A stretch of 27,097 nucleotides of DNA from Bog-756 sp038210245. GTDB lineage: Bacteria; Actinomycetota; Acidimicrobiia; Acidimicrobiales; RAAP-2. Location: the NCBI GenBank assembly GCA_038210245.1, contig JBBQWW010000050.1, forward strand, positions 1-27,097. Direction: 5' to 3'. How positions within the stretch are numbered: position 1 is the first letter of the stretch; each line of letters opens with the position of its first letter. A program made the translations under genes and the position numbers. This document shows positions 1-6,509 of this stretch, in pieces. The notes under the pieces were generated by a model. It saw nothing but the letters and a program-made list of their open reading frames with translations, was not told where the DNA came from and searched no databases.

Positions 1-1
1 T

Positions 2-43
2 TGGCGGGCTCGATGGCCGCCTGGGCGCCTCTCTCGATCCCCG
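2..43. repeat. 42-base direct repeat, copy A
   Basis: This copy matches 309-350 with a single mismatch (G16 against C323), and identity stops at 44/351. The first half is an inverted repeat around TCGAT, imperfect in this copy. The second half (CTCG...CGAG) can also fold. The upstream limit is unknown because the window starts at base 1. Confidence 0.8.
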
Positions 44-308
44 AGGGTGGGATCACAGCTCCGTGCCCCGCGAGAGCACCGAGGACTTCTGACCCAAAGC
101 CCCTGGGTGGGCTCCACCCCGGCTACCGGGGGGCGGCTCCCCTCGGCTCGACGTCGAGGGAGCCGGCCCTCACACCCCGGTTGAGCTCCTGACCCGATAC
201 GAAACTGGCATTGTGCCCAGGGTGACGTTCCTGCACTCGGGTGCACAGGTGTGGACATGTTCCGTACCGCTTCGGCGGAGCCGATCTGCCGAGTCACCCG
301 GGCGCCCG

Positions 309-350
309 TGGCGGGCTCGATGCCCGCCTGGGCGCCTCTCTCGATCCCCG
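309..350. repeat. 42-base direct repeat, copy B, with perfect hairpin
   Basis: This is the second copy of the repeat at 2-43, offset by 307 bases. Here the inverted repeat at 310-328, GGCGGGCTCGATGCCCGCC, is perfect: a 7-base-pair stem with a 5-base loop. The one mismatch with copy A falls in the stem, so the copies differ in their ability to fold. Confidence 0.8.
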
Positions 351-544
351 GGAGGACGTGAGTCCTGGATCCCAACCTGAGAAGCCGCAGGAGCGAACGT
401 GAGCCCCGTACAGTTCCCCGCCGAACCGGGCCGGGCTACAGCACTCCCCCGGCTCGATGCCAAAGGGAGTGCTGATGTCAACTCAGAAGATTGTCACATA
501 GCCAGTGATGCCTCCTCGGTCACACCGACAGGGCTCTGACCTGG

Positions 545-634
545 GAGGGTGACGTTGCCGTCAGACCGCTCGAGGCCGAGGGTGACGTTGGCGCTGCGGG
601 CGAGATATCCGAGGGTGACGTTGAGGGTGACGTT
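545..634 (+). repeat. Iteron-like GAGGGTGACGTT repeats (four exact copies)
   Basis: Exact copies lie at 545-556, 578-589, 611-622 and 623-634, all in the same orientation. Spacing is 33, 33 and 12 bases; 33 bases is about three helical turns, so the first three copies would face the same side of the DNA. A related copy, CAGGGTGACGTT, is at 218-229. The set ends 67 bases before the HTH gene start at 702. It could bind the HTH protein or the integrase, or be the multi-repeat end of an IS21-like insertion sequence. The sequence alone does not decide. Confidence 0.75.
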
Positions 635-701
635 CGATCAGAGAATGTATCCATCGCTGAAAGGAACCTCGGTGGGTAGAACACGGCTTGGAGCCAAGGG
701 G

Positions 702-1025
702 ATGAGCGCGCTCTTGAGCGTCGAGGAGGCGGCGACGCTTCTAGGGATTGACCGAGCGACCTGTTACCGCGCCATCAGGAACGACACACTCCCGGTACCA
801 GTCGTGCGCTTGGGTGGGCGGATCCGCATCCCGAAACGTGCCGTCGAACGCCTACTCGAGGGGACCGAGCCGGCAGTTGGCAGCCAGCCCAGTCAGCTGG
901 CGCCGACGGCCGATCCCTGCCCGGTCTGTGGTGCGCCTGCACCGGAAGCCGCCTCCTCCCCCTCGAGGAGTCGGCCAATATGCTCGGCCGCCCGAAGATC
1001 TTCGCCGGCGATCACGTCGGTGTAG
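702..1025 (+). CDS. Excisionase-like helix-turn-helix DNA-binding protein
   Basis: Predicted 107-residue protein. Residues 1-55 form a MerR/excisionase-type winged HTH: LSVEEAATLLGIDRATCYRA is followed by the wing VVRLGGRIRIPKRAVERLL, typical of the small HTH_17 proteins that direct integrase excision or regulate element genes. A CPVCGAP motif near residue 72 might hold a metal, but only one CxxC is seen. The start is the ATG at 702 because GGAG (690-693) sits 8 bases upstream; an in-frame ATG at 549 would translate the iterons and is unlikely. The 3' end overlaps the convergent integrase gene by 133 bases (893-1025), and the last 30 or so residues are low complexity. It is likely the recombination directionality factor or a regulator of the neighbouring integrase, by position and family only. 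Confidence 0.72.
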   Translation: MSALLSVEEAATLLGIDRATCYRAIRNDTLPVPVVRLGGRIRIPKRAVERLLEGTEPAVGSQPSQLAPTADPCPVCGAPAPEAASSPSRSRPICSAARRSSPAITSV

Positions 1026-2119
1026 TGGCGAGCCATGTGCACGGTGGCCCAGCCCAGACGGGCCTGCTTCTGCCGTTCGGGAACGACCCGGTCCAGTGCT
1101 GTCGCCTGAAAGTGCCGAAGGGAGTGGAGGTGGATGTCCTTGGCCGTCTTGGCCTTGGTCCGCACTTTCGTGAACTCGTGGCTCATGGTGTCAGGGTGCG
1201 GTGGCTCGGAGGACCCCGGCTCGTAGGAGAACACGAATCCGTCGGCTTCGATCGCCACCTCACACATCGCCGCAAGACTTTCCTGGCTGACACGGAGTGC
1301 TCGCAGCATCTTCAGAGTGCCCGGGTCGAGGGCGAGTCGCCGGATGCTCGCCTTGGTCTTCGGCGCCTTCACCTCTGCTCCCCCACTGGCCGCCACGACC
1401 GACTCGTCGATCAGGACAGTCCCCGATTCCCAGTCGATATCACTCCATCGCAAGGCGCACGCCTCCCCACGGCGAACCCCCGTTGCCGCCACCAGCCGGA
1501 CGAAGGCCCCGAATCGCTCATCGTGCGCCGCTGCCGCCGTCAGGATGGCCCTGACCTCAGCCAGATCGGGGGCGCGTACCGGCTCACCCCGCTCGCCGAG
1601 GGGCCAGACGGGCAGCTCCGTGTCCACCACTGGGTTCGGCAGCGTATTTGCGCTCCACTTCCGGGCCAGGCGGCAGGCCCGGTTGAGCATCGCCCGGATG
1701 TGCTTCACCGTCGTCCGACCGGTGCCTTCGTCCTTCAGCCGCCGGAAGTAACGCTCGACCTCGTACGGATTGAGCTGGGCGATCTCGCGTCGGCCGATGG
1801 ACCTCTTGATGTGCTTGTCCCACATCTCCTGGTAGTGCCGGACGGTGGTCGGGCTGAGGTCCTGCCAACCGTTCTGCTTCCACGCCTCGATGGCGTCGTT
1901 CACCGTGGTCATGTCCGTCCAGAGGACCGGAGCCTCCACGGCGGGAAGGGTTCCGTCGTACTTGGCCGCCAGCCGAGTGAGCTCCCGGTCGGCCTCACGG
2001 GCTCCGCCCCGGAAGGTGACGCTCTTGTGCCGGACCCTCCCCTGCTCATCCCGGCCGAGGAAGATCCGGAGTTCCCAGACCCCGCGTTGCCCGGACTTCA
2101 ATCGCTTGCTGCCAGCCAC
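893..2119 (-). CDS. Tyrosine recombinase / phage-type integrase
   Basis: Predicted 408-residue site-specific recombinase, expected to insert and excise DNA through a covalent tyrosine intermediate. An arm-binding-type N-terminal region (1-65) is followed by a SAM-like core-binding domain (about 70-165) and the catalytic domain (about 185-375). The catalytic set is visible: R216 in ATGVRRGE, K256 in KTKASIRR, H332 and R335 in HLHSLRH, W357 in place of the second His, and nucleophile Y366 in ARHYTD. The start is a GTG with GAGGGG six bases upstream. The gene lies 105 bases from the 3' end of tRNA-Val(UAC), the usual place for a tRNA-targeting integrase, so the element should extend leftward beyond the window. 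It appears intact. Confidence 0.93.
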   Translation of the reverse strand: MAGSKRLKSGQRGVWELRIFLGRDEQGRVRHKSVTFRGGAREADRELTRLAAKYDGTLPAVEAPVLWTDMTTVNDAIEAWKQNGWQDLSPTTVRHYQEMWDKHIKRSIGRREIAQLNPYEVERYFRRLKDEGTGRTTVKHIRAMLNRACRLARKWSANTLPNPVVDTELPVWPLGERGEPVRAPDLAEVRAILTAAAAHDERFGAFVRLVAATGVRRGEACALRWSDIDWESGTVLIDESVVAASGGAEVKAPKTKASIRRLALDPGTLKMLRALRVSQESLAAMCEVAIEADGFVFSYEPGSSEPPHPDTMSHEFTKVRTKAKTAKDIHLHSLRHFQATALDRVVPERQKQARLGWATVHMARHYTDVIAGEDLRAAEHIGRLLEGEEAASGAGAPQTGQGSAVGAS

Positions 2120-2135
2120 CTGCCGCCCCTCGCCC

Positions 2136-2163
2136 TGTTGGGATTGTTGGGTTTTTTGTTGGG
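2136..2163 (-). repeat. Triple TGTTGGG repeat between integrase and tRNA
   Basis: TGTTGGG occurs at 2136-2142, 2145-2151 and 2157-2163 (CCCAACA on the integrase strand). The outer two continue as GATT. The repeats lie in the leader of the integrase gene, between its start and the tRNA 3' end. This is where arm-type integrase sites or an autoregulatory operator would be expected. The function is inferred from position. Confidence 0.5.
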
Positions 2164-2196
2164 ATTTACCCTAGTGCGACAACAGATGGTGCCATC

Positions 2197-2220
2197 AAAA
2201 GGCCTCTAAGCTGGACTTTT
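2197..2220 (-). terminator. Possible terminator downstream of tRNA-Val
   Basis: On the minus strand an AAAAGTCC arm pairs with GGCCTTTT around an 8-base loop, with one mismatch, and ends in four Ts just after the tRNA 3' end. It is a weak intrinsic-terminator shape. The AT-rich arms could instead be part of the attachment region. Confidence 0.35.
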
Positions 2221-2224
2221 ATAG

Positions 2225-2298
2225 TGGGCGCTATCGGACTCGAACCGATGACCTGCTGGTTGTAAGCCAGCTGCTCTAACCAACTGAGCTAAACGCCC
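2225..2298 (-). tRNA. tRNA-Val (anticodon UAC)
   Basis: The minus strand folds as a standard 74-base tRNA. Acceptor arm GGGCGTT pairs with AGCGCCC, discriminator A is at 2225, the anticodon stem GCTGG/CCAGC encloses loop CTTACAA (anticodon TAC), and the T-loop is TTCGAGT. No CCA is encoded. It lies 12 bases downstream of the stop of the phosphatase gene on the same strand and may be cotranscribed with it. The adjacent integrase makes its 3' half the probable integration target. Confidence 0.95.
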
Positions 2299-2310
2299 GA
2301 GCGCAACACG

Positions 2311-3051
2311 CTACTGCGCAGCCGCCTGGGACAGAGCCTTCATCAGGTCCGAAGTCGAGGCCGCCACCGGCGTCCGCCGGGCCGTGTGGTCCAGGGTGAC
2401 CAACTCCCGACCCTGCAACTCGCCCACCACGGCTCCGGCCTCGGTACAGACCAGCATGCCTCCGAGATAGTCCCAGCTCCCCAGACGCGAGCCGCCTACC
2501 ACGGCGTAGGCGTCGAGCACCCCCTCGGCCACTGCACAGAGGTCGAGGGCGGCCGCCCCCAGCATTCGGCACTGGGACCATCCGAAGTACTGCTGCGGGT
2601 AGCCCGAGAACCCCACGATGGCCTCACCGAGCGACCGGCACCGGGTTGGGCGGATGGGCATCCCGTCCTTGCGGGCCCCGCCGCCCCGCACCGCCTCGAA
2701 GCGAATCCCCGAGGCCTGGTTGACGACCACGGCCACCCGGGGGCCGTCGGCGTCCACGGCACACAGGCTGGTGGCGTACCACGGGATACCGCGAGCGGCA
2801 TTGGTGGAGCCGTCCACCGGGTCTATGACCACCACCACCGGCTCCCCGGAGCGGTGCGTGCCCGACTCCTCGGACATCACCCCTAGCCCGGCCTCTTCCA
2901 GTACGGCCAGGGCCGCCGCGTCGGCGGCCAGGTCCGACCGGTACTGTCCGTCCCGAGTTCCGGCCAGACCCCAGTCGTCTAACGCTCCGATGGCGCCGGC
3001 CACGGCCGTGGCGGTGGCGTGGAGCACCTCGAGCAGTCCATCGTCGTCCAT
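2311..3051 (-). CDS. Inositol-monophosphatase-family phosphatase
   Basis: Predicted 246-residue Mg2+-dependent sugar or inositol phosphate phosphatase. The metal-site motifs are in order: SEE at 60-62, DPVDGSTN at 77-84, and WDYLGG at 193-198 followed by TEAGAVV. Length fits the SuhB/IMPase group. The substrate cannot be told; inositol-1-phosphate, fructose-1,6-bisphosphate and histidinol phosphate are all used within the family. The start is the ATG at 3051, although the frame stays open upstream. No Shine-Dalgarno is seen, but TATCGT ends exactly six bases before the ATG, which suggests a leaderless transcript. The gene is divergent from the unknown gene at 3100. Confidence 0.88.
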   Translation of the reverse strand: MDDDGLLEVLHATATAVAGAIGALDDWGLAGTRDGQYRSDLAADAAALAVLEEAGLGVMSEESGTHRSGEPVVVVIDPVDGSTNAARGIPWYATSLCAVDADGPRVAVVVNQASGIRFEAVRGGGARKDGMPIRPTRCRSLGEAIVGFSGYPQQYFGWSQCRMLGAAALDLCAVAEGVLDAYAVVGGSRLGSWDYLGGMLVCTEAGAVVGELQGRELVTLDHTARRTPVAASTSDLMKALSQAAAQ

Positions 3052-3057
3052 GGGGCG

Positions 3058-3063
3058 ACGATA
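3058..3063 (-). promoter_or_regulatory. Candidate -10 box of a leaderless promoter
   Basis: TATCGT on the minus strand is followed by CGCCCC and then the ATG at 3051. That is the TANNNT-N6-ATG spacing expected when transcription starts at or next to the start codon. No clear -35 is visible. Confidence 0.4.
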
Positions 3064-3099
3064 CCGTGACCGCCTGGGTCCCGGTAGGCTGAGCCACCT

Positions 3100-3657
3100 G
3101 TGGCTGTCATCGATGTGGCCGGATATGTGGCCGACCTCAAGGATCATTCGGTGGACCATGGTTTCCACGTGCACGACGAGCGTCACTTCGTGGAGACCTA
3201 CTCCCTCCGCCAGGTCTGGGAGGTCGAGCTCCACCCCGAGGACGGCTGCGGTGGACCACTCGACCTCCACTTGGCCCTCGAGGTCGACCCCCGGACTCTG
3301 CTCTCCTTCGAGGACGCCGTGTTCGGGCTGGCCGAGGACGATGAACCGCCCGACGAGTTCCACTTCCCCCTGACCTTCACCTGGGCCCTGCCCCCGCTCC
3401 CCCACGGCCCGGACCTCCTGCGGCTGGCCATCGACCTCGCCGGCGTGGGCGGCATCGAGCTCCCCCTCGAGGTCTCGGCCATCGACTCCTACGCCTCGGC
3501 CACCGACGCCGCGGAACGTCGGCTCAACATCGTGGCCCGCTCCCCGGTCTCCCTGACCCGGATCCTGGCCGGCGAGGAGATGATGTGCGAGGTGTTCGAC
3601 CGGTGCCTGGCCGTCAGCCGCTACCTCCTCGACTCCTCTAGCAGCTGGTTGGAGTGA
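3100..3657 (+). CDS. Conserved-looking protein of unknown function, 185 residues
   Basis: I do not recognise the family. The protein is acidic and soluble-looking, without signal peptide or membrane segment. It is rich in His, Asp and Glu near the N-terminus (HGFHVHDERHF at 21-31) and has a mixed hydrophobic pattern suggesting a globular alpha/beta fold. The start is a GTG at 3100 with only weak ribosome-binding signal; a TAGGCT box nine bases upstream might permit near-leaderless expression. Its TGA overlaps the GTG start of the lipoprotein gene (GTGA, 3654-3657), so the two are almost certainly translated together. Strong GC bias at third positions supports a real gene. Confidence 0.75.
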   Translation: MAVIDVAGYVADLKDHSVDHGFHVHDERHFVETYSLRQVWEVELHPEDGCGGPLDLHLALEVDPRTLLSFEDAVFGLAEDDEPPDEFHFPLTFTWALPPLPHGPDLLRLAIDLAGVGGIELPLEVSAIDSYASATDAAERRLNIVARSPVSLTRILAGEEMMCEVFDRCLAVSRYLLDSSSSWLE

Positions 3658-4091
3658 GATACCTCCCGTTTCCCACCGGCTTCCGCCGCCTGGCTGTCGG
3701 GACGGTGGTGGTGATGGGACTCGGCGCCACCCTCAGCGCCTGCGGCAACAACGGGACGGTGCTGGCCAAACAGGCCTGCAGCCACGTGAACCGGTCGCTC
3801 AGCCTGCTGAGCGAGGCGTCCCATCAGACCGACGTCACCGCGGCCGGCCAGCTCCAGCAACGGGCCTACATCCAGCTGCGCCAGGCCCTGCCCATCGCCG
3901 CCCAGGCCGCGTACCGAGACGGTCAGTGGCAGTCCCTCATGACGACGGTCTCCGAGTCCAACCGGGTGCCCGAGACCACCCTGGTGCAGGCCCTGCGGGC
4001 CCAGTGCCAGCAGGCGGACAGCTCGACATTCGGACAGTCCCCGCCGCCGTCGTCCATCCCCCCGCCAGCCCCGTTCACCTCGTCACCCTGA
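3654..4091 (+). CDS. Putative lipoprotein
   Basis: Predicted 145-residue exported lipoprotein. The N-terminus has a basic start, a hydrophobic segment (about 14-27) and a lipobox LSAC with the cysteine near residue 30, the expected lipidation site for signal peptidase II. The mature part is alanine- and glutamine-rich, probably helical, has two further cysteines, and ends in a proline/serine-rich tail. No enzymatic motif is seen. The GTG start overlaps the stop of the preceding gene by four bases. Function is unknown; the coupling suggests a shared envelope-related role. Confidence 0.78.
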   Translation: MRYLPFPTGFRRLAVGTVVVMGLGATLSACGNNGTVLAKQACSHVNRSLSLLSEASHQTDVTAAGQLQQRAYIQLRQALPIAAQAAYRDGQWQSLMTTVSESNRVPETTLVQALRAQCQQADSSTFGQSPPPSSIPPPAPFTSSP

Positions 4092-4112
4092 ATCGGGTGT
4101 GACTGCTCAGGG
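4086..4112. terminator. Convergent inverted repeat containing both stop codons
   Basis: CCCTGA (4086-4091) and TCAGGG (4107-4112) can pair around a 15-base loop. The arms contain the TGA of the lipoprotein gene and, on the other strand, the TGA of the acyltransferase gene. It could act as a bidirectional terminator, but there is no T-run and the stem is only six pairs. Confidence 0.35.
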
Positions 4113-6377
4113 GCCGCGATCAGCGCCACTGGCCGAGAGGGACCCAGCCGTGGACGTGGTCGATGCCGAGCCCGTGGACACCAGCGGCTGACTGGCCATC
4201 TGGAGTCGACCCACCTGGATCACCTGGGGCAGCACCCGGGCGTCGAGCCACTGACCGGCCGCCGCCGTGGGGACGATGTGCATCCCGTCCCCGTCCCGGA
4301 TCTGCACGCCGTTGAGCGACTCCTGGTACTGGCCTCCGGGGCAGAGCTGGGCCCCGAAGTCGTCGAGCTGGACCGTGGTCGGGTGCTCGGCGGCCACCTG
4401 ACGGACGATGGCGTTGTAGGCATCGAGCCGGGCCGGAGTGTCCTCCGGCCAGACCTGGCCGTTGTCCTGCTCGATGGGAGCGAAGCACGGTGAGGTCATC
4501 ATGACCATGAGGGCTCCGGTCGAGGTGCCAACCTGTACCGCCTGCTCCAGCGACTGCTTGAGGGAGGCGTCGAAGGCGGGTTGGCCGATGTGGAGCCAGT
4601 GCCCGTCGATCAGCCGGTCGGACACCTCCCACCGGCCGGCCAGCACCACCACCACGTTGGGGTGGAACCGGTCCAGGTCGCCCTTCCACTGGGCCGGCCA
4701 CTGGTCGGCGGCCGGTGCCGCCGTGTCGCACTGAGGCACCTCGGGATGGGCCAGGCCGTAGAGGAGGTACTGACTGGATCGCAGCACTCCGCACCCGATG
4801 ATGGCACCGTTGTCGATGCTCACGTCGTAGCTGGTCTGGGGCTGACTGGCCAGCATGGCGAAGCCGAGGCGCCAGGCCACCGAATCCCCGAACACCAAGA
4901 CCTTGACGGGAGGGCCGACGTAGGCCGCCCCCTGCACGCGCAGCGGGCTGGCCGCCTCGGCAGCCGTGCCCACGGTGGCGGCCACCGTGACCACCACCAC
5001 TCCCACGAAGGCGCCGGTCGTGAGCAGCCAGGCGCGCCACTCGGTGAAGGTCCGGGTCCTCCGCCGGCGGATGGGCTCCTCCACCAGGTAGAAGGAGCCG
5101 GTGGCCACCACCAGGGTCACGGCCATCCGGACCAGGAGCAGGGGGTAGCCGTAGAGATGGAGCCGCTGGGCGCTGAACAGGGCGAAGAGGGGCACATGCC
5201 ACAGATAGGTGCCGTAGGAGATCTTCCCGAGGTACCGGAAGACCGGGTTCCCGAGGGAGCGGGACAGTGAGTCGCCCTGGGTGGTGACCACGCAGAAGAT
5301 GACCACGGCCACCCCGACGGCGAAGAGGAAATAGCCCCCTTCGAACAGGAACGCCCCGGGCCCTGACACCCGCCACACCAGCCCCACCCCAGCCGCCACG
5401 GCCAGCCAGCCGGCCGCCTGTAGCGCGGCCCGGGCCCGGGGAGGTGTGATCTCCCACGCCGTGATGGGCTTGATCCCGAGGCCGCGTCGGCGGCGGAGGT
5501 CCCGTCGGTGGGGCGGCGGCAGGAACTCACCGGCTGTGCCCGCGGCCGGATGGGCCCGCGTCAGGCGGCCCCGTTCTTCGTGGGGAGCCGGGGCCGGAGG
5601 GAGGGAGGCCCGGCGCTGGGCCCACATGGCCATCCCGATGGCCAAGGCCGCACCGATCAGGATGTCCTGGCTTCGGGTGTCGGTGCCCTCGTAGAGCCGC
5701 ATCACCGAAGCCCCGCCTTGGAAGGACAGCCGCATGTCGACGGCCGAGGCCATGGCGCCCACGACGGCCACGGCCAGGACCGGCCACAGGCGGCGGGCCG
5801 GCCGGAGCTTCCGCCCAAGATGGAGGAGGAGGAGGACCACCGGGGGCCACACGATGTAGAACTGCTCCTCGATGGACAGGGTCCACATGTGCTGGAGCGG
5901 GGAAGGTTGGGCGGTGGCATCGAAGTAGTTGCCACCGGCGGCGATGAAGTGCCAGTTGGCCACGTAGAACAGCGTGGACAGCGAGTCGAGGCGCAGGCCG
6001 GCGAACTGGCCGGGGCCCGAGAACACCTTCACGAAGACGGCCACGCCGACCAGCATGACCAGCAGGGCAGGCAGCAGCCGGCGGGCCCGGCGGGCCCAGA
6101 ACTGGCCCAGCTTCACGGTCAGGCTCCGGATCCACTCCCCCAGCAGCAGGGAGGTGATTAGGAAGCCGGAGAGGACGAAGAACACATCCACCCCGAGGAA
6201 GCCGCCGGCGGCCACCGGAGCGCCTCCGTGATAGAGCATGACTCCCAGTACGGCCACGGCCCGGAGGCCGTCGAGGGCCGGGACATAGCTGAAGACGATG
6301 GCCCGGCCGCGACCTGCACCGGTGTCCAGGGGTGACCTGCGGGCCCGCTTGGGGGCCGTGTGGACGCCTGTGCTCAT
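4107..6377 (-). CDS. OafA-type acyltransferase 3 with C-terminal SGNH domain
   Basis: Predicted 756-residue membrane O-acyltransferase. Residues 30-465 are the acyltransferase-3 membrane domain: DGLRAVAVLGVMLYH with catalytic-type His50, FFVLSGFLIT, the basic RRARRLLPA segment, and SIEEQFY near 168-174, with about ten hydrophobic helices. A 50-residue Arg/Pro-rich loop (256-305) interrupts it. The C-terminal SGNH esterase-like domain shows GDSV at 497-500 (nucleophile Ser499) and DGMH at 697-700, supplying Asp and His. Known relatives acetylate or acylate surface glycans, peptidoglycan or lipids; the substrate here is unknown. The start at 6377 follows GGAGG by 11 bases; a longer frame to 6443 has no better signal. 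The gene is convergent with the lipoprotein gene. Confidence 0.92.
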   Translation of the reverse strand: MSTGVHTAPKRARRSPLDTGAGRGRAIVFSYVPALDGLRAVAVLGVMLYHGGAPVAAGGFLGVDVFFVLSGFLITSLLLGEWIRSLTVKLGQFWARRARRLLPALLVMLVGVAVFVKVFSGPGQFAGLRLDSLSTLFYVANWHFIAAGGNYFDATAQPSPLQHMWTLSIEEQFYIVWPPVVLLLLHLGRKLRPARRLWPVLAVAVVGAMASAVDMRLSFQGGASVMRLYEGTDTRSQDILIGAALAIGMAMWAQRRASLPPAPAPHEERGRLTRAHPAAGTAGEFLPPPHRRDLRRRRGLGIKPITAWEITPPRARAALQAAGWLAVAAGVGLVWRVSGPGAFLFEGGYFLFAVGVAVVIFCVVTTQGDSLSRSLGNPVFRYLGKISYGTYLWHVPLFALFSAQRLHLYGYPLLLVRMAVTLVVATGSFYLVEEPIRRRRTRTFTEWRAWLLTTGAFVGVVVVTVAATVGTAAEAASPLRVQGAAYVGPPVKVLVFGDSVAWRLGFAMLASQPQTSYDVSIDNGAIIGCGVLRSSQYLLYGLAHPEVPQCDTAAPAADQWPAQWKGDLDRFHPNVVVVLAGRWEVSDRLIDGHWLHIGQPAFDASLKQSLEQAVQVGTSTGALMVMMTSPCFAPIEQDNGQVWPEDTPARLDAYNAIVRQVAAEHPTTVQLDDFGAQLCPGGQYQESLNGVQIRDGDGMHIVPTAAAGQWLDARVLPQVIQVGRLQMASQPLVSTGSASTTSTAGSLSASGADRGP

Positions 6378-6417
6378 CGGGTTGCCTGCCTCCACGCACG
6401 CCGGACCGGTGCGACCT

Positions 6418-6453
6418 GGCCCCGGGGCCCGGCACCGTCCCATACATATTCGC
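6418..6453 (-). promoter_or_regulatory. Candidate promoter and palindrome upstream of the acyltransferase
   Basis: An AT-rich patch at 6441-6450 stands out in a GC-rich gap and reads as a TATGTA-like -10 on the minus strand. A perfect 12-base palindrome GGCCCCGGGGCC follows at 6418-6429 in the putative leader. No clear -35 is seen, so this is a positional guess. Confidence 0.3.
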
Positions 6454-6509
6454 AGGTCCTCATGCAGTTACGCACGCGCCGCCATGGCCAGGCTGGGATC
6501 GGGCCCCGT

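Larger units (their letters stand above)
1..701. other. Repeat-rich non-coding stretch left of the HTH gene
   Basis: I see no convincing gene here. The open frames lack ribosome-binding sites, run through repeats and have low-complexity translations. The stretch holds a 42-base direct repeat (2-43 and 309-350), a perfect 12-base palindrome CTCGACGTCGAG (147-158) inside a larger imperfect hairpin (135-164), and a set of GAGGGTGACGTT repeats (545-634) with one diverged copy CAGGGTGACGTT at 218-229. This structure suits the regulatory or end region of a mobile element better than a coding region. Confidence 0.6.

Noticed and set aside
25..339. Second attachment site matching the tRNA-Val 3' end
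   Set aside because: TGGGCGC occurs in both 42-base repeats and in the tRNA end, but identity stops after seven bases; probably chance.
1..481. Open frames on both strands in the left repeats
   Set aside because: They cross direct repeats and palindromes, have no ribosome-binding site and have low-complexity translations.
545..634. CRISPR array
   Set aside because: Units are only 12 bases, spacing includes adjacent copies, and there are no cas genes.
980..2209. Long plus-strand frame opposite the integrase
   Set aside because: It is the complement of a gene with a complete catalytic set; the translation is His/Pro/Gly-rich and has no recognisable domain.
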